Source: Streptomyces sp. CGMCC 4.7035 (GTDB lineage Bacteria > Actinomycetota > Actinomycetes > Streptomycetales > Streptomycetaceae). Taken from it: a stretch of 64,000 nt of DNA. Position 1 is the first letter of the stretch, and each line of letters starts with the position of its first letter. The DNA is taken from the NCBI RefSeq assembly GCF_031583065.1, contig NZ_CP134053.1, forward strand, positions 8,024,798 to 8,088,797, written 5' to 3'. Below the pieces are notes generated by a model, which made no database searches, was not told the DNA's origin, and saw only the letters and a list, made by a program, of their open reading frames with translations. Below, in pieces: positions 8,903-19,509 of the stretch. A program made the translations under genes and the position numbers.

Positions 8903-9769
8903 ATGCACATGAACAGCGTTCCGCAGCACCTGCTGAGCGAGGACCGCCAGGACTACGAGCGGATCCTCGATGAGGCGCTGCGCTCCGCACCACACCGCCC
9001 TGATCTGGCCGCTGTGGGCCAGCGGCTCAACCCCGAACAGCTGCGCACCATGGCGCTGAACGCGACCGCCCTCATCACCGTGGCGGCAGCCACCGAGTAT
9101 CAGTACTACGTGAAGGTCCGCGAGGAACTGCGCCAGCCGGCGCAGTCCACCCCTCCCGTCCACGAGAGCACCGTCGGCTCCCCGGGGCCGGACATGGACG
9201 GCCTGGGGCTCGCCACCGCTGTGGGAGAGGCCGCCGCCGGAGCCGGAGCCGGAGCCGTCGTCGCGGTGCTCGCCCCCGTCCTCGCCGGCGCCGCCGCGGC
9301 GATCTTCCTACTCGTGGGCTACATCCTCAAGATGGTCAACCCCGAACAGGCGTTCGCCCGGACTCTTCTGACCACCGGATGGGTCTTCGGCGCGGTGACC
9401 GCGGCGGCGATCCTGGTCGCCGCGGTCGGTCTGCTGCTCACGGCCCTGCGCAACAACTCCTCCGCCGACGAGGAGAGTTCCCGTCGTGAGTTGACGGCGG
9501 CGGTGGCCCGGGCCAGGGAAGCCTGGCACGAGGCCCTGCTGGAACGCGGCATCCTGCCGTTTCTCCGCGATGCGCTCGCCGACCCGGGCACGGCCGCGAT
9601 GAGCCGCAAGGAACCGGAACCGACACCCAGCCGTATCCCCCAACTGGGCTACGACCGACCGGGTTTCAGCAGCCCGGAGAGCGGACCCGGCACGGGCCCG
9701 CGCCCGAGCTTCACCAGCCCGGATTTCACCAGCCCGGACTTCGGAGGGCCGGAGCACCAGCCGGAGTGA
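8903..9769 (+). CDS. Two-helix membrane protein of unknown function
   Basis: A 288-aa protein with no family I recognise. A helical N-terminal part contains SEDRQDYERILDEALRSA. Two hydrophobic stretches follow, at about residues 110-150 (Ala/Gly/Val-rich, ending AAIFLLVGYILK) and 160-180 (GAVTAAAILVAAVGLLL). Then comes a charged segment and a Pro/Ser-rich tail with FTSPDFTSPDFGGPE repeats. ATG 8903 is preceded by GGAG at 9 nt; ATG 8909 is the alternative. The tail repeats suggest an exposed, disordered end. Confidence 0.75.
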   Translation: MHMNSVPQHLLSEDRQDYERILDEALRSAPHRPDLAAVGQRLNPEQLRTMALNATALITVAAATEYQYYVKVREELRQPAQSTPPVHESTVGSPGPDMDGLGLATAVGEAAAGAGAGAVVAVLAPVLAGAAAAIFLLVGYILKMVNPEQAFARTLLTTGWVFGAVTAAAILVAAVGLLLTALRNNSSADEESSRRELTAAVARAREAWHEALLERGILPFLRDALADPGTAAMSRKEPEPTPSRIPQLGYDRPGFSSPESGPGTGPRPSFTSPDFTSPDFGGPEHQPE

Positions 9770-9840
9770 CGGCCACCGTCCGGCCGAACTCCCGCGAGGG
9801 ACACCACGAACGCCGTTCGCAAGCGCCGCCCCGGGAGATC

Positions 9841-9877
9841 CTTGGGAGGACCTCCCGGAGCAGCCTGCTCCGCCAAG
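9841..9877. terminator. Bidirectional terminator between convergent genes
   Basis: Two perfect back-to-back hairpins, GGGAGGACCTCCC (9844-9856) and GGAGCAGCCTGCTCC (9857-9871), lie inside an outer CTTGG/CCAAG pairing. They sit just before the thiC stop on the minus strand and 75 bp after the plus-strand membrane protein. Confidence 0.7.
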
Positions 9878-9882
9878 CGGTG

Positions 9883-11830
<1,948 letters not shown>

Positions 11831-11905
11831 AAAGGTCCTCCCACGCTAGCGTCTGATTGAGCGAGCTGAACAGTGGGCCCCACGCCTTCTTGCGATGATC
11901 GGTCG

Positions 11906-13519
11906 GTGACCACGACACCGCATCCGCCCCCCTTCCCGCCCTCCGAGCCGCCCCACAACCATGGCTTGGACGGCAGACATGTCCATGGCCCTGGAGGCGG
12001 CCACGGTTACGGGGACGGGCGTGGGCACGGTCCTGGAGACGGGCAGGGGCGCGGTCCCGGAGACGGGCAGGGGCGCGGTCCCGGAGACGGGCAGGGGCGC
12101 GGTCCCGGAGACGGGCAGGGGCGCGGTCCCGGAGACGGGCAGGGGCGCGGTCCCGGAGGTGGCGGCGGCCATGGCCACGGTCCCGGAGGTGGCGGCGGCC
12201 ATGGATCCGGCGGAGGGCACGGCCACTCCCACAGTCATGGACACGGCCCCGCGGCCCCCGTGTCGAAGCACCTGCGCCGAGTCATCGCCGCGATCCTGAT
12301 CCCGTTCACCATGGCGGTCCTGGTCGGTCTCGTGGTGCTGTGGCCCGGTGGCGTCCCGTCGCACAAGCGCACCGGAGTCGGCTTCGACCGGCAGACCCAC
12401 CAGGCCACGGTCACCAAGGTCGTGGAGGTGGACTGCAAGTCCGTGAACGCATCGAGCGGGGCCCCGACCGGCGACACCTCCACCGCCGAGGGCTCCTCTG
12501 CCCAGCAGGAGTCGACCGGCACCTGCAAGAAGGCGACGGTCCGCGTCGACACCGGCAAGGACAAGGGCCGTACGTTCACGGAAATCGTCCAGCCGGACCA
12601 GTCACGGCAGTTGCATCAGGGCGAGAAGGTCGTGGTCGCGTACGAACCCTCCGCACCCAGGGACCTGCAGTACTCGGTGACCGATGTGAACCGCAAGTTC
12701 CCCATGGCGCTGCTCGCCGGTATCTTCGCGGTCGCCGTGGTGGTCGTCGGCCGGATGCGCGGCGTCATGGCACTCATCGCACTGGCCGTCAGCTTCCTGG
12801 TGCTGAGCTTCTTCATCCTGCCCGCGATCCTGCAGGGCTCGAATCCGCTGCTCGTGGCCGTGGTCGGATCGAGCGCCATCATGCTGATCGCCCTGTATAT
12901 GTGCCATGGCCTGTCGGCCCGCACCTCCGTGGCAGTGCTCGGCACGCTCATCTCGCTGTCGCTGATCGGCCTGCTGGGCTCGGAGTTCATCGACTGGGCC
13001 GCACTGACCGGCAACACGGACGACAACACCGGTCTGATCCACGGTCTGTACCCGTCCATCGACATGAGCGGTCTACTGCTCGCCGGCGTCATCATCGGCT
13101 CCCTCGGTGTCCTCGACGATGTGACGGTGACGCAGACATCGGCCGTCTGGGAGCTGCACGAGGCGAATCCGTCGATGGGCTGGCGCGACCTGTACCGCGC
13201 GGGCATCCGCATCGGCCGCGACCACATCGCCTCGGTCGTCAACACGCTCGTCCTGGCGTACGCGGGCGCCGCGCTGCCCCTGCTGCTGCTCTTCTCGATC
13301 GCGCAGAGCAGCGTCGGCGCGGTCGCCAACAGCGAGCTGGTCGCCGAGGAGATCGTGCGCACCCTGGTCGGCTCGATCGGCCTCGTCGCCTCCGTGCCGG
13401 TGACCACGGCGCTGGCCGCCCTCGTGGTCTCGGCCGACCGCCCCGGTACGGCCGCCCCTGCCGCGGCACCGATCGCGGTACCGAGCCGGGGTGGGAGAGG
13501 GCGGCGTCGCAAGCGCTGA
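11906..13519 (+). CDS. YibE/F-like multi-pass membrane protein with His/Gly repeat tail
   Basis: A 537-aa membrane protein of the YibE/F type, function unknown. Residues 1-115 are low in complexity: five copies of the octapeptide GPGDGQGR (one 24-bp DNA unit each), then Gly/His-rich runs ending HGHSHSHGHG. A first membrane helix follows, then an extracytoplasmic domain with CKSVN and TCKKATV cysteines. After that come about seven helices with the family blocks DDVTVTQTSAVWELHEANP and GRDHIASVVNTLVLAYAGA. GTG 11906 is chosen; GTG 11873 is in frame. Neither has a clear ribosome site, and GATGAT 7 bp before 11906 may be the -10 of a leaderless message. The His tail could bind metal, which is inference. 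Confidence 0.8.
   Translation: MTTTPHPPPFPPSEPPHNHGLDGRHVHGPGGGHGYGDGRGHGPGDGQGRGPGDGQGRGPGDGQGRGPGDGQGRGPGDGQGRGPGGGGGHGHGPGGGGGHGSGGGHGHSHSHGHGPAAPVSKHLRRVIAAILIPFTMAVLVGLVVLWPGGVPSHKRTGVGFDRQTHQATVTKVVEVDCKSVNASSGAPTGDTSTAEGSSAQQESTGTCKKATVRVDTGKDKGRTFTEIVQPDQSRQLHQGEKVVVAYEPSAPRDLQYSVTDVNRKFPMALLAGIFAVAVVVVGRMRGVMALIALAVSFLVLSFFILPAILQGSNPLLVAVVGSSAIMLIALYMCHGLSARTSVAVLGTLISLSLIGLLGSEFIDWAALTGNTDDNTGLIHGLYPSIDMSGLLLAGVIIGSLGVLDDVTVTQTSAVWELHEANPSMGWRDLYRAGIRIGRDHIASVVNTLVLAYAGAALPLLLLFSIAQSSVGAVANSELVAEEIVRTLVGSIGLVASVPVTTALAALVVSADRPGTAAPAAAPIAVPSRGGRGRRRKR
12035..12154 (+). repeat. Five tandem 24-bp units in the YibE/F gene
   Basis: Five identical 24-bp units begin GGAGACGGGCAGGGGCGCGG, at 12035, 12059, 12083, 12107 and 12131. 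Each encodes one in-frame octapeptide. Being identical in DNA, they probably arose by recent slippage and may vary in number between strains. Confidence 0.95.
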
Positions 13520-13552
13520 GGCCCCGCGTGCCGTGGAGACGGCCCCGCAGAA

Positions 13553-13720
13553 GCGTTACGGCACCCAACCCACCCTCAAGGTGCGCGAGGGCCGCTGCCG
13601 GGCCCCTCCGCGTCGCACGGACGTGAGGAACCGTTACGGCACCCACCGCACCACGCGTCCACGAGGAACCGTTACGGCAACCCGTCGTCCCGTCGTACAT
13701 CCGCGACGAACCGTTACGGC
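13553..13720. repeat. Four dispersed GAACCGTTACGGC repeats
   Basis: The core CCGTTACGGC lies at 13631-13640, 13669-13678 and 13711-13720, with GCGTTACGGC at 13553-13562. Two copies share a longer GAGGAACCGTTACGGCA. They fill the 214 bp between the convergent YibE/F gene and ssgA. The near-symmetric core (CCGT-T-ACGG) suggests protein binding. There is no gene here and no obvious terminator. Confidence 0.75.
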
Positions 13721-13733
13721 GCCGTGGCTGGCC

Positions 13734-14141
13734 TCAGCCCGCGCTCTGCTCCTCCGCCAGGATCCGGTCCAGCGCCTCATCCAGATGCGCGTCGAAGTCG
13801 GCGAGGGAACCCTCCTGCCCGAGCGGCACCAGCTTGTCCGTGCGGTCGAGGAACGTCACGAGCGGCACCGCCCCCGACCGGAACAGCGCCTGGTCAGCGC
13901 CCACCTGGAGCCGGATCAGCACATCGCCGAAGGTCTCCGGTTCGGCGGGCGCGATGTGCACGTCCCCGTCCCCGCACGGCCGGCCCACTCCGTCGACCAG
14001 CAACTCACGCCCGAACGCCCAGGTCACGGGTGCGTCGCCGGGCAGGTGGAACGTCAGCCGCACGGCATAGGGATCACAGGTCTCGTAGCGCAGTTCCACC
14101 GGGATGCGGAACGAGAGCTCCTCCGAGACGAGAAAGCTCAT
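13734..14141 (-). CDS. ssgA: Sporulation protein SsgA
   Basis: SsgA is the founding SsgA-like protein, found in sporulating actinomycetes. It marks sites of septum formation and localises SsgB and hence FtsZ. The 135-aa protein has the family landmarks MSFLVSEELSFRIPVELRYE, FHLPGDAPVTWAFGRELL, DGDVHI and FLDRTDKLVPLGQE. Of two adjacent ATGs (14144, 14141), the second is preferred because GAGG then lies 5 nt upstream. It follows ssgR on the same strand with a 130-bp gap, so it should have its own SsgR-activated promoter, as known in S. coelicolor. Confidence 0.95.
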   Translation of the reverse strand: MSFLVSEELSFRIPVELRYETCDPYAVRLTFHLPGDAPVTWAFGRELLVDGVGRPCGDGDVHIAPAEPETFGDVLIRLQVGADQALFRSGAVPLVTFLDRTDKLVPLGQEGSLADFDAHLDEALDRILAEEQSAG

Positions 14142-14271
14142 CATGACCTCTGCCTGCACCGACTCGCGCATCGCCTACCCCGTCAGTTGCCGTCGACTGG
14201 CCAGGAATGATCGCCCTGACACCTGCTGGAAGTTTGCTGAACGTACACAGCAGATCACAAGGAGTGAGTTT

Positions 14272-15126
14272 TCAGATACTGATAGAGATGGCGAGTGTCC
14301 CTAGCAGCCTTCCGATCTCCGCCTGCAGCTGACGTGCCGCGGGCAGCAGCCGATCGGCCTGATGGGAAGGCAGCGAGATCGCCATCGCCGCGGCCGTCGC
14401 CCCTGCGGTTAGGGGGATCGCGGCGCAGGCCGTCCCGAGCGCGTACTCCTGGCGTTCGATGACGGGTTCCGTCCGGCCCAAACGTTCCAACCTGCGCAGA
14501 AGGGTGCGGTCGTCACGCACCGTGTACGGCGTGATCGCCTGTACGGGGTAGCGGTCGAGGTGGTCCAGGCGGGCCTCCTCGTCGAGCTGCGAGAGCAGGC
14601 ATTGGCCGATCGCGTGGGCGTGCCCGGTCTCACGGAAGTCGGCCCACTCCTCGACCGCCGGGTTGCCCGGACTGTCGGCAACACTGAGCACCTCGATCTC
14701 ACCCTCGCGGTAGACCGCGTAGTACACGGGGACGCCGATCGAATCACGCCATTGCGCGAGCGCGTCGTTCACCATGCTGCGACGTTTCTGCTGGGCTGCG
14801 CCGACGCTCAGTCGCTCGGCCGCCTCACCGAGGAAGAACAGGCCCTTCTCCCGGCGCAGATAGCCCTCGTGAGTCAGGGTGCGCAGCAGGTGGTACGCCG
14901 TGGGAAGTGCCAGGCCGACCTCACGGGCCAGCTGCTTGGCGGGGGCTCCGTACTCGCGGTCGGCGACGGCCTCCAGCAGCCGCATCGCCCGCTGCACGGA
15001 TCCGATGAGTGTGGTGGAGTGCGGTTGTACGGGCGGGAGGTGCGCCTCCGCCGGTGATGTGCGCGGCTGTGCGGGTGGGGCGATTGGGGCGGGTGAGTCT
15101 GCGGGTGCGGTGTCAACCGTGGCCAA
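14272..15126 (-). CDS. ssgR: IclR-type regulator SsgR
   Basis: SsgR is an IclR-family regulator that activates ssgA in Streptomyces. The winged helix lies at about residues 42-100 (SVQRAMRLLEAVADREYGAP, then LPTAYHLLRTLTHEGYLRRE). A GAF-like effector domain follows. The start given is TTG 15126, with GGGAG 6 nt upstream, which yields 284 aa with a Pro-rich first 40 residues. A later start is possible, since the domain begins only at residue 41. Its position directly before ssgA supports the identity. Confidence 0.88.
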   Translation of the reverse strand: MATVDTAPADSPAPIAPPAQPRTSPAEAHLPPVQPHSTTLIGSVQRAMRLLEAVADREYGAPAKQLAREVGLALPTAYHLLRTLTHEGYLRREKGLFFLGEAAERLSVGAAQQKRRSMVNDALAQWRDSIGVPVYYAVYREGEIEVLSVADSPGNPAVEEWADFRETGHAHAIGQCLLSQLDEEARLDHLDRYPVQAITPYTVRDDRTLLRRLERLGRTEPVIERQEYALGTACAAIPLTAGATAAAMAISLPSHQADRLLPAARQLQAEIGRLLGTLAISISI

Positions 15127-15375
15127 GAGTGACTCCCGGAGCGCGAGGTGGGCCGCCCGTGCGAGGACACGGGGGTGGATGCGCCGCGCGCGGGGCCTGC
15201 CGCGCGTCGAGTTCCGGACTCTAACGGGCCGCCACCGCCCGCCGACGGCCTCACCCGGAAAACTTCCCTCGCCCGAGGGAACATCACATCGCTGTTCCGA
15301 CGGCCCGTTATCTCTCCCCCACCGCCACGGGCCCTCGCGTGGCGGTGCCCGATGACCCGACGCGCTCCGGGCGGG

Positions 15376-15588
15376 TCACCAGTCGCCGCGCGACGTGGAG
15401 CTCGACATGAACTTCCGTACGACGTAGATGAGTCCGCCGACCAGTGCGACGAAGACCAGTACCTTGAAGAGCAGCCCGATGACGAGTTGAAGCACGCTCA
15501 CTATCACGCCGCCGAAGACGACCAGGGCGATGACCGGCACCGCGATCCACTTCACCCACCACGGCAAACCCGCGAAGATCTCTCGCAT
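15376..15588 (-). CDS. Small two-helix membrane protein (DUF5326-like)
   Basis: A 70-aa protein that begins MREIFAGLPWWVKWIAVPVI and has two closely spaced hydrophobic helices (about residues 10-30 and 38-58). It ends in a short basic-polar tail, KFMSSSTSRGDW. It resembles small Streptomyces proteins of the DUF5326 type; the function is unknown. AAGGACAAGG precedes the ATG. The 249 bp between it and ssgR show nothing I can name. Confidence 0.75.
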   Translation of the reverse strand: MREIFAGLPWWVKWIAVPVIALVVFGGVIVSVLQLVIGLLFKVLVFVALVGGLIYVVRKFMSSSTSRGDW

Positions 15589-15754
15589 CGCCTTGTCCTT
15601 GTCTCTCCGCCCGTCGCCCCGTCCTGTTCGGGGGCTCTGCTTCCGGGTCCGTCGATGTCCTGGCTTCGATGCTAGGGCCGCCCAGGGGCGGAACGGGCGC
15701 CTCGCACCCCTTGTCCTCCCCTGATCGTCCCCCTAGGGAACCCCGAGACGGACG

Positions 15755-16072
15755 TCAGCTCTCGGGCGGAGAGAAGACCACCAGAACCCTCAGGTCCTCG
15801 GTGATGTGGTGGAACTTGTGGGCGACCCCGGCGGGCACGTAGACGACGCTGCCGCGCGCGACCTGGGTGGTCTCCATGCCGACGGTGATCGAGGCACGGC
15901 CGCTGACGACGAAGTACACCTCGTCCTGCTGGTGCGGGTTCTGCGGGTCCAGGTCGCCCGCGTCGAGCGCGTACAGGCCGACCGACATGTTCCGTTCCCG
16001 CAGGAACTGCAGATAGGCACCTTCGTTGGCGGCGCGCTCCGCCTCCAGTTCGTCCAGCCGGAATGCCTTCAT
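15755..16072 (-). CDS. Single-domain cupin
   Basis: A 105-aa beta-barrel cupin. The first motif includes PHQQDEVYFVVSGRASITVG and the second VYVPAGVAHKFHHI; together they give His, His, Glu and His ligands for one metal ion. Such small cupins are dioxygenases, isomerases or sensors, and the substrate cannot be told from sequence. The start, ATG 16072, is 59 bp from the divergent membrane gene, so the two probably share a promoter region. Confidence 0.8.
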   Translation of the reverse strand: MKAFRLDELEAERAANEGAYLQFLRERNMSVGLYALDAGDLDPQNPHQQDEVYFVVSGRASITVGMETTQVARGSVVYVPAGVAHKFHHITEDLRVLVVFSPPES

Positions 16073-16131
16073 CGCACGTGTCCGCCCTTGCTCGCTACTC
16101 GCCTCTGATCCCGTCTGCCACGATCAGACAC

Positions 16132-16509
16132 ATGAAGAATTTCGTAGTCAAGACGATCGCCAACGCGGGCGCTCTGGCCGTCGCGGTCTGGCTGCTCGAC
16201 AAGATCACCCTGACCGGCGACAGCACCGGTAAGAAGATCGGCACGCTCATCATCGTCGCGCTGCTCTTCGGCCTGGTGAACTTCCTGGTCAAGCCGATCG
16301 TGAAGGTGCTGACCTTCCCGCTGTTCATCCTGACGCTCGGCCTGATAACGCTGATCGTCAACGCCCTCATGCTGCTGCTCACCTCGTGGCTGGCGGGCAA
16401 ACTGGACCTGAGTTTCCACGTCGAGGGCTTCTGGACCGCCGTGATCGGCGGCCTGATCATCTCGGTCGTGTCCTGGGCACTGCACGTCGTCCTGCCCGAC
16501 GAGGATTGA
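16132..16509 (+). CDS. Four-helix 'phage holin superfamily IV' membrane protein
   Basis: A 125-aa protein with four hydrophobic helices and the family block GLVNFLVKPIVKVLTFPLFILT (quoted by its ends: GLVNFLVKPI and FPLFILT). It belongs to the mycobacterial 4-TMS 'phage holin' family (PF04020 type), which is widespread in chromosomes. No phage genes are near, so the label should not be taken as function. ATG 16132 has no ribosome site, and CACGAT 6 bp upstream looks like a -10, so the message may be leaderless. Its TGA is followed at once by the ptpA GTG, so the two are translationally coupled. Confidence 0.82.
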   Translation: MKNFVVKTIANAGALAVAVWLLDKITLTGDSTGKKIGTLIIVALLFGLVNFLVKPIVKVLTFPLFILTLGLITLIVNALMLLLTSWLAGKLDLSFHVEGFWTAVIGGLIISVVSWALHVVLPDED

Positions 16510-17010
16510 GTGAGTCGTATGACCTATCGCGTCTGCTTCGTCTGCACCGGCAACATCTGTCGCTCCCCGATGGCCGAATCCGTCTTCCGTGCGCGCATCG
16601 AGGAGGCCGGTCTCGACGGCCTGATCGAGGTCGACAGTGCGGGCACGGGCGGCTGGCACGAGGGCGACGGCGCCGATCCGCGTACCGTCGCCGTGCTGGA
16701 GGAGAACGGCTACGACGGCGAGCACATCGCACGCCAGTTCCAGCCCTCCTGGTTCTCCCGCCTCGACCTCGTGATCGCCCTCGACTCCGGGCACCTCAAG
16801 GCCCTTCGCCACCTCGCACCCACCCCGGAGGAGGCGGCGAAGGTCCGGCTCCTGCGCTCGTACGACCCGGCCGCCGGCGACGACCTCGACGTCCCCGACC
16901 CGTATTACGGGGGGATGGACGGATTCGAGGAGTGTCTTGAGATGGTGGAAGCGGCGAGCACAGGGCTGCTCGCCGCGGTACAAGAGCACGTGGAGGGACG
17001 AGCAGCATGA
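16510..17010 (+). CDS. ptpA: Low-molecular-weight protein-tyrosine phosphatase
   Basis: A cysteine phosphatase that removes phosphate from tyrosine. The P-loop FVCTGNICRSPMAES (CX5RS) lies at residues 10-24 and the general-acid motif DVPDPYYGG near residue 130. The 166-aa length is typical of LMW-PTPs. The GTG start follows the previous stop with no gap; ATG 16519 (MTYRVCF) is a second option. It overlaps the next gene by 4 bp. S. coelicolor PtpA, a close match in motifs and order, affects secondary metabolism. Confidence 0.93.
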   Translation: MSRMTYRVCFVCTGNICRSPMAESVFRARIEEAGLDGLIEVDSAGTGGWHEGDGADPRTVAVLEENGYDGEHIARQFQPSWFSRLDLVIALDSGHLKALRHLAPTPEEAAKVRLLRSYDPAAGDDLDVPDPYYGGMDGFEECLEMVEAASTGLLAAVQEHVEGRAA

Positions 17011-18161
17011 CCTCAGGGGATTTCGACACGCCCGGCGCGGGACCCGGTGACGGCACACGCGCGGTCCGGGCAGGACTGCCCGAGCCGGTCAAGTACGAGC
17101 CGACCCTGCCGGGCCCCGTCTTCGCCGCGCACTTCCACCTGCCCGGCGAGCCCACCGGCCCGTACACCTACGGGCGTGACGAGAACCCCACCTGGACCCA
17201 CCTGGAGCGCGCCATCGGCGAGCTGGAGGCGCCCGGCGAGGACGGCGTCGAGACGCTCGCCTTCGCCTCCGGCATGGCCGCGATCTCGGCGGTTCTCTTC
17301 TCCCAGCTGCGGGCCGGAGACACCGTGGTGCTGCCCGACGACGGCTACCAGGTGCTGCCGCTGGTGCGCGAGCAGCTGACCGCGTACGGCATCGAGGTGC
17401 GCACCGCGCCGACCGGCGACGACGCCCAGCTCGGCGTCCTCGGCGGCGCGAAGCTGCTGTGGATCGAGACCCCCTCGAACCCGGGGCTCGACGTCTGTGA
17501 CCTGCGACGCCTCGTCGCGGCGGCGCACGCGCAGGGCACTCTCGTCGCCGTCGACAACACTCTGGCGACCCCGCTCGGCCAGCGGCCCCTGGAGTTGGGC
17601 GCCGACTTCTCGGTGGCCAGCGGCACCAAGATGCTCACCGGACACGGGGACCTCCTGCTGGGGTACGTGGCCTCCCGGAACGCCGGACTGATGGCCGCGG
17701 TGCGGCGCTGGCGCAAGATCGTGGGGGCGATCCCGGGTCCCATGGAGGCCTGGCTCGCGCACCGCTCACTGGCCACGCTCCAACTGCGCGCCGACCGGCA
17801 GACCGCCAACGCGCTCGCGGTCGCCGGGGCGCTGCGTGGTCGGCCCGAGGTGAGCGGGCTGCGGTATCCGGGACTGCCCGACGACCCCTCGCACAAGGTC
17901 GCCGCGCAGCAGATGCGGCGCTTCGGGTGCGTGGTGTCGTTCTCGTTGCCCACACGCGCGCGTGCGGAACGTTTCCTGGACGCACTGCGAATCGTTGACG
18001 ATGCGACGAGTTTCGGTGGCGTACGGTCCACCGCCGAGCGGCGTGGACGCTGGGGCGGTGACGCGGTGCCGGAGGGCTTCATCCGCTTCTCGGCCGGAGC
18101 GGAGGACCCCGAGGACCTGGTGGCCGATGTGCTGCGTGCGCTTGAGGAGTCGGCGGAATGA
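17007..18161 (+). CDS. Cystathionine gamma-lyase
   Basis: A Cys/Met-metabolism PLP enzyme (384 aa), likely cleaving cystathionine to cysteine, 2-oxobutyrate and ammonia. Markers are YTYGRDENPTWTHLERAI near the N-terminus, ETPSNPGLDVCDL, the PLP-lysine motif SGTKMLTGHGDL, and FGGVRSTAERRGRWG at the C-terminal substrate site. The ATG overlaps the ptpA stop. Related enzymes (cystathionine gamma-synthase, methionine gamma-lyase) share these motifs, so the exact reaction is a best guess. Two hairpins follow it. Confidence 0.85.
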   Translation: MTSGDFDTPGAGPGDGTRAVRAGLPEPVKYEPTLPGPVFAAHFHLPGEPTGPYTYGRDENPTWTHLERAIGELEAPGEDGVETLAFASGMAAISAVLFSQLRAGDTVVLPDDGYQVLPLVREQLTAYGIEVRTAPTGDDAQLGVLGGAKLLWIETPSNPGLDVCDLRRLVAAAHAQGTLVAVDNTLATPLGQRPLELGADFSVASGTKMLTGHGDLLLGYVASRNAGLMAAVRRWRKIVGAIPGPMEAWLAHRSLATLQLRADRQTANALAVAGALRGRPEVSGLRYPGLPDDPSHKVAAQQMRRFGCVVSFSLPTRARAERFLDALRIVDDATSFGGVRSTAERRGRWGGDAVPEGFIRFSAGAEDPEDLVADVLRALEESAE

Positions 18162-18270
18162 CCACGCCCTGAGCGACGGCCGGCGCTCCCGGTCCGCACT
18201 CCGGGTCCGAAAGGTACGCATTCCGGGGAATCGATCCGATTCCCCCGCGATCCTTTCTACGCACAACGGA

Positions 18271-18329
18271 CGGTCCGAGCCTCCCCCCTCGTGGCTCGGA
18301 CCGCCCCCGGTTCTGCGCGCTAAGAACCG
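18271..18329 (+). terminator. Tandem hairpins after cystathionine gamma-lyase
   Basis: CGGTCCGAGCC (18271-18281) pairs perfectly with GGCTCGGACCG (18293-18303). A second stem CGGTTCT (18308-18314) pairs with AGAACCG (18323-18329). Strong intrinsic terminator pair about 110 bp after the stop. Confidence 0.7.
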
Positions 18330-18442
18330 CGCGACCAAGGCTAGTTGACTCTGCGTCAGTGTCCAATCACGGTAGCGACAGAGACCTATCGACTTATTTA
18401 TAGTTGAGCGCGGTCGGAGGTGCGGGGAGGGGAGGGAGCACC

Positions 18443-19348
18443 ATGGATTTGGCCCTGCTGCGCACCTTCGTGACCGTGCACCGGGCCGGTTCCTTCACCC
18501 GCGCCGCGGCCCTGCTCGGCCTCTCGCAGCCGGCCGTCACCTCCCAGATCCGTACCCTGGAACGGCAGCTGGGCCGCCCCCTCTTCCTGCGCCAGGCCCG
18601 CGGGGTGACCCCCACGACCATAGGCGACGAACTCGCGCACAAGGCCGCCCCGCATCTGGACGCCCTCGTGGAGATCGCCGAGACCGGGCTCGACGAGGAC
18701 TCCTCCCTGCGCACCCTCCATCTCGCCGGGCCTCCCGAGTTCACCGCCGAGCGCGCCCTGCCCGCGCTCGCCGAGCTGACCGGCGCCGACGGCCAGGGGC
18801 TCGCCCTGCGGGCCTCCTTCGGGAACGCCGACGAGACGCTGGAGGGGCTAGCCGCAGGACACCACGACCTGGCCATCACCACGGCACGGCCACGCGGCGC
18901 CCTGCTCACCGCGACGCCGCTCTGCGACGAGGAGCACGTCCTGGTCGCCGCCCCGCGTTGGGCCTCCCGCATCGGCCCCGGCAAGGTGCGCCGCAAGGGT
19001 GCGCACGCACTGGAGAACTTGCCGGTGGTCGAGGTGCACGAGTCGCTGCCGTTCGTCTCCCGCTACTGGGCGTCCGTCTTCGACTCCCGTCCGGCCGCCT
19101 CCGGCACCGTCATCGTCCCCGATCTGCGCGCGGTCCTCGCTTGCGCCACCACCGGTGCCGGGCTCGCCGTGCTGCCGCGCTATCTCTGCGCCTCCGAGCT
19201 GGAGCGGGGCGATGTGGTGGCCCTCCATGAACCGCCGGTGCCGCCGCTGCGGACGTACTTCCTCGTGGTCCGTACCGGAACGCTTGCCATGCCGCACATC
19301 GCACGGGCGCACGAGTGGCTGCTGCGGACAGCGGCGCACTGGGGTTGA
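18443..19348 (+). CDS. LysR-family transcriptional regulator
   Basis: A 301-aa LysR-type regulator. The N-terminal winged helix reads MDLALLRTFVTVHRAGSFTR then LLGLSQPAVTSQIRTLERQL, and an effector-binding domain with two lobes follows. ATG 18443 has GGAGGGAG 6 nt upstream. CTAT-N10-ATAG (18386-18403) in the leader fits a LysR T-N11-A box and suggests autoregulation. Neither neighbour is divergent, so the usual divergent target is missing and the regulon is unknown. Confidence 0.88.
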   Translation: MDLALLRTFVTVHRAGSFTRAAALLGLSQPAVTSQIRTLERQLGRPLFLRQARGVTPTTIGDELAHKAAPHLDALVEIAETGLDEDSSLRTLHLAGPPEFTAERALPALAELTGADGQGLALRASFGNADETLEGLAAGHHDLAITTARPRGALLTATPLCDEEHVLVAAPRWASRIGPGKVRRKGAHALENLPVVEVHESLPFVSRYWASVFDSRPAASGTVIVPDLRAVLACATTGAGLAVLPRYLCASELERGDVVALHEPPVPPLRTYFLVVRTGTLAMPHIARAHEWLLRTAAHWG

Positions 19349-19474
19349 TCGCCGATTGAGGATGACGGCGTGGCGGACCGGCTGCCGACCATTACCGACG
19401 AACGGCTGGGGGCGCCCGCCATCGGGAGTCACCTGGAGTTCACCAGGGATTCGGCGCCATGTGGGGTGCGCGAT

Positions 19475-19488
19475 GTTTCACGTGGAAC
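19475..19488. other. parS-like site (one mismatch) before the NUDIX gene
   Basis: GTTTCACGTGGAAC, one base off consensus, ends 21 bp before the NUDIX ATG. Confidence 0.65.
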
Positions 19489-19509
19489 AAGCTGGGCCAC
19501 ATTTCACCC

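Noticed and set aside
12035..12154. CRISPR array
   Set aside because: The repeats are head-to-tail with no spacers and are in-frame coding DNA.
16132..16509. Prophage (from the 'phage holin' family name)
   Set aside because: No integrase, capsid, lysin or attachment-site evidence nearby; the family is chromosomal in actinobacteria.
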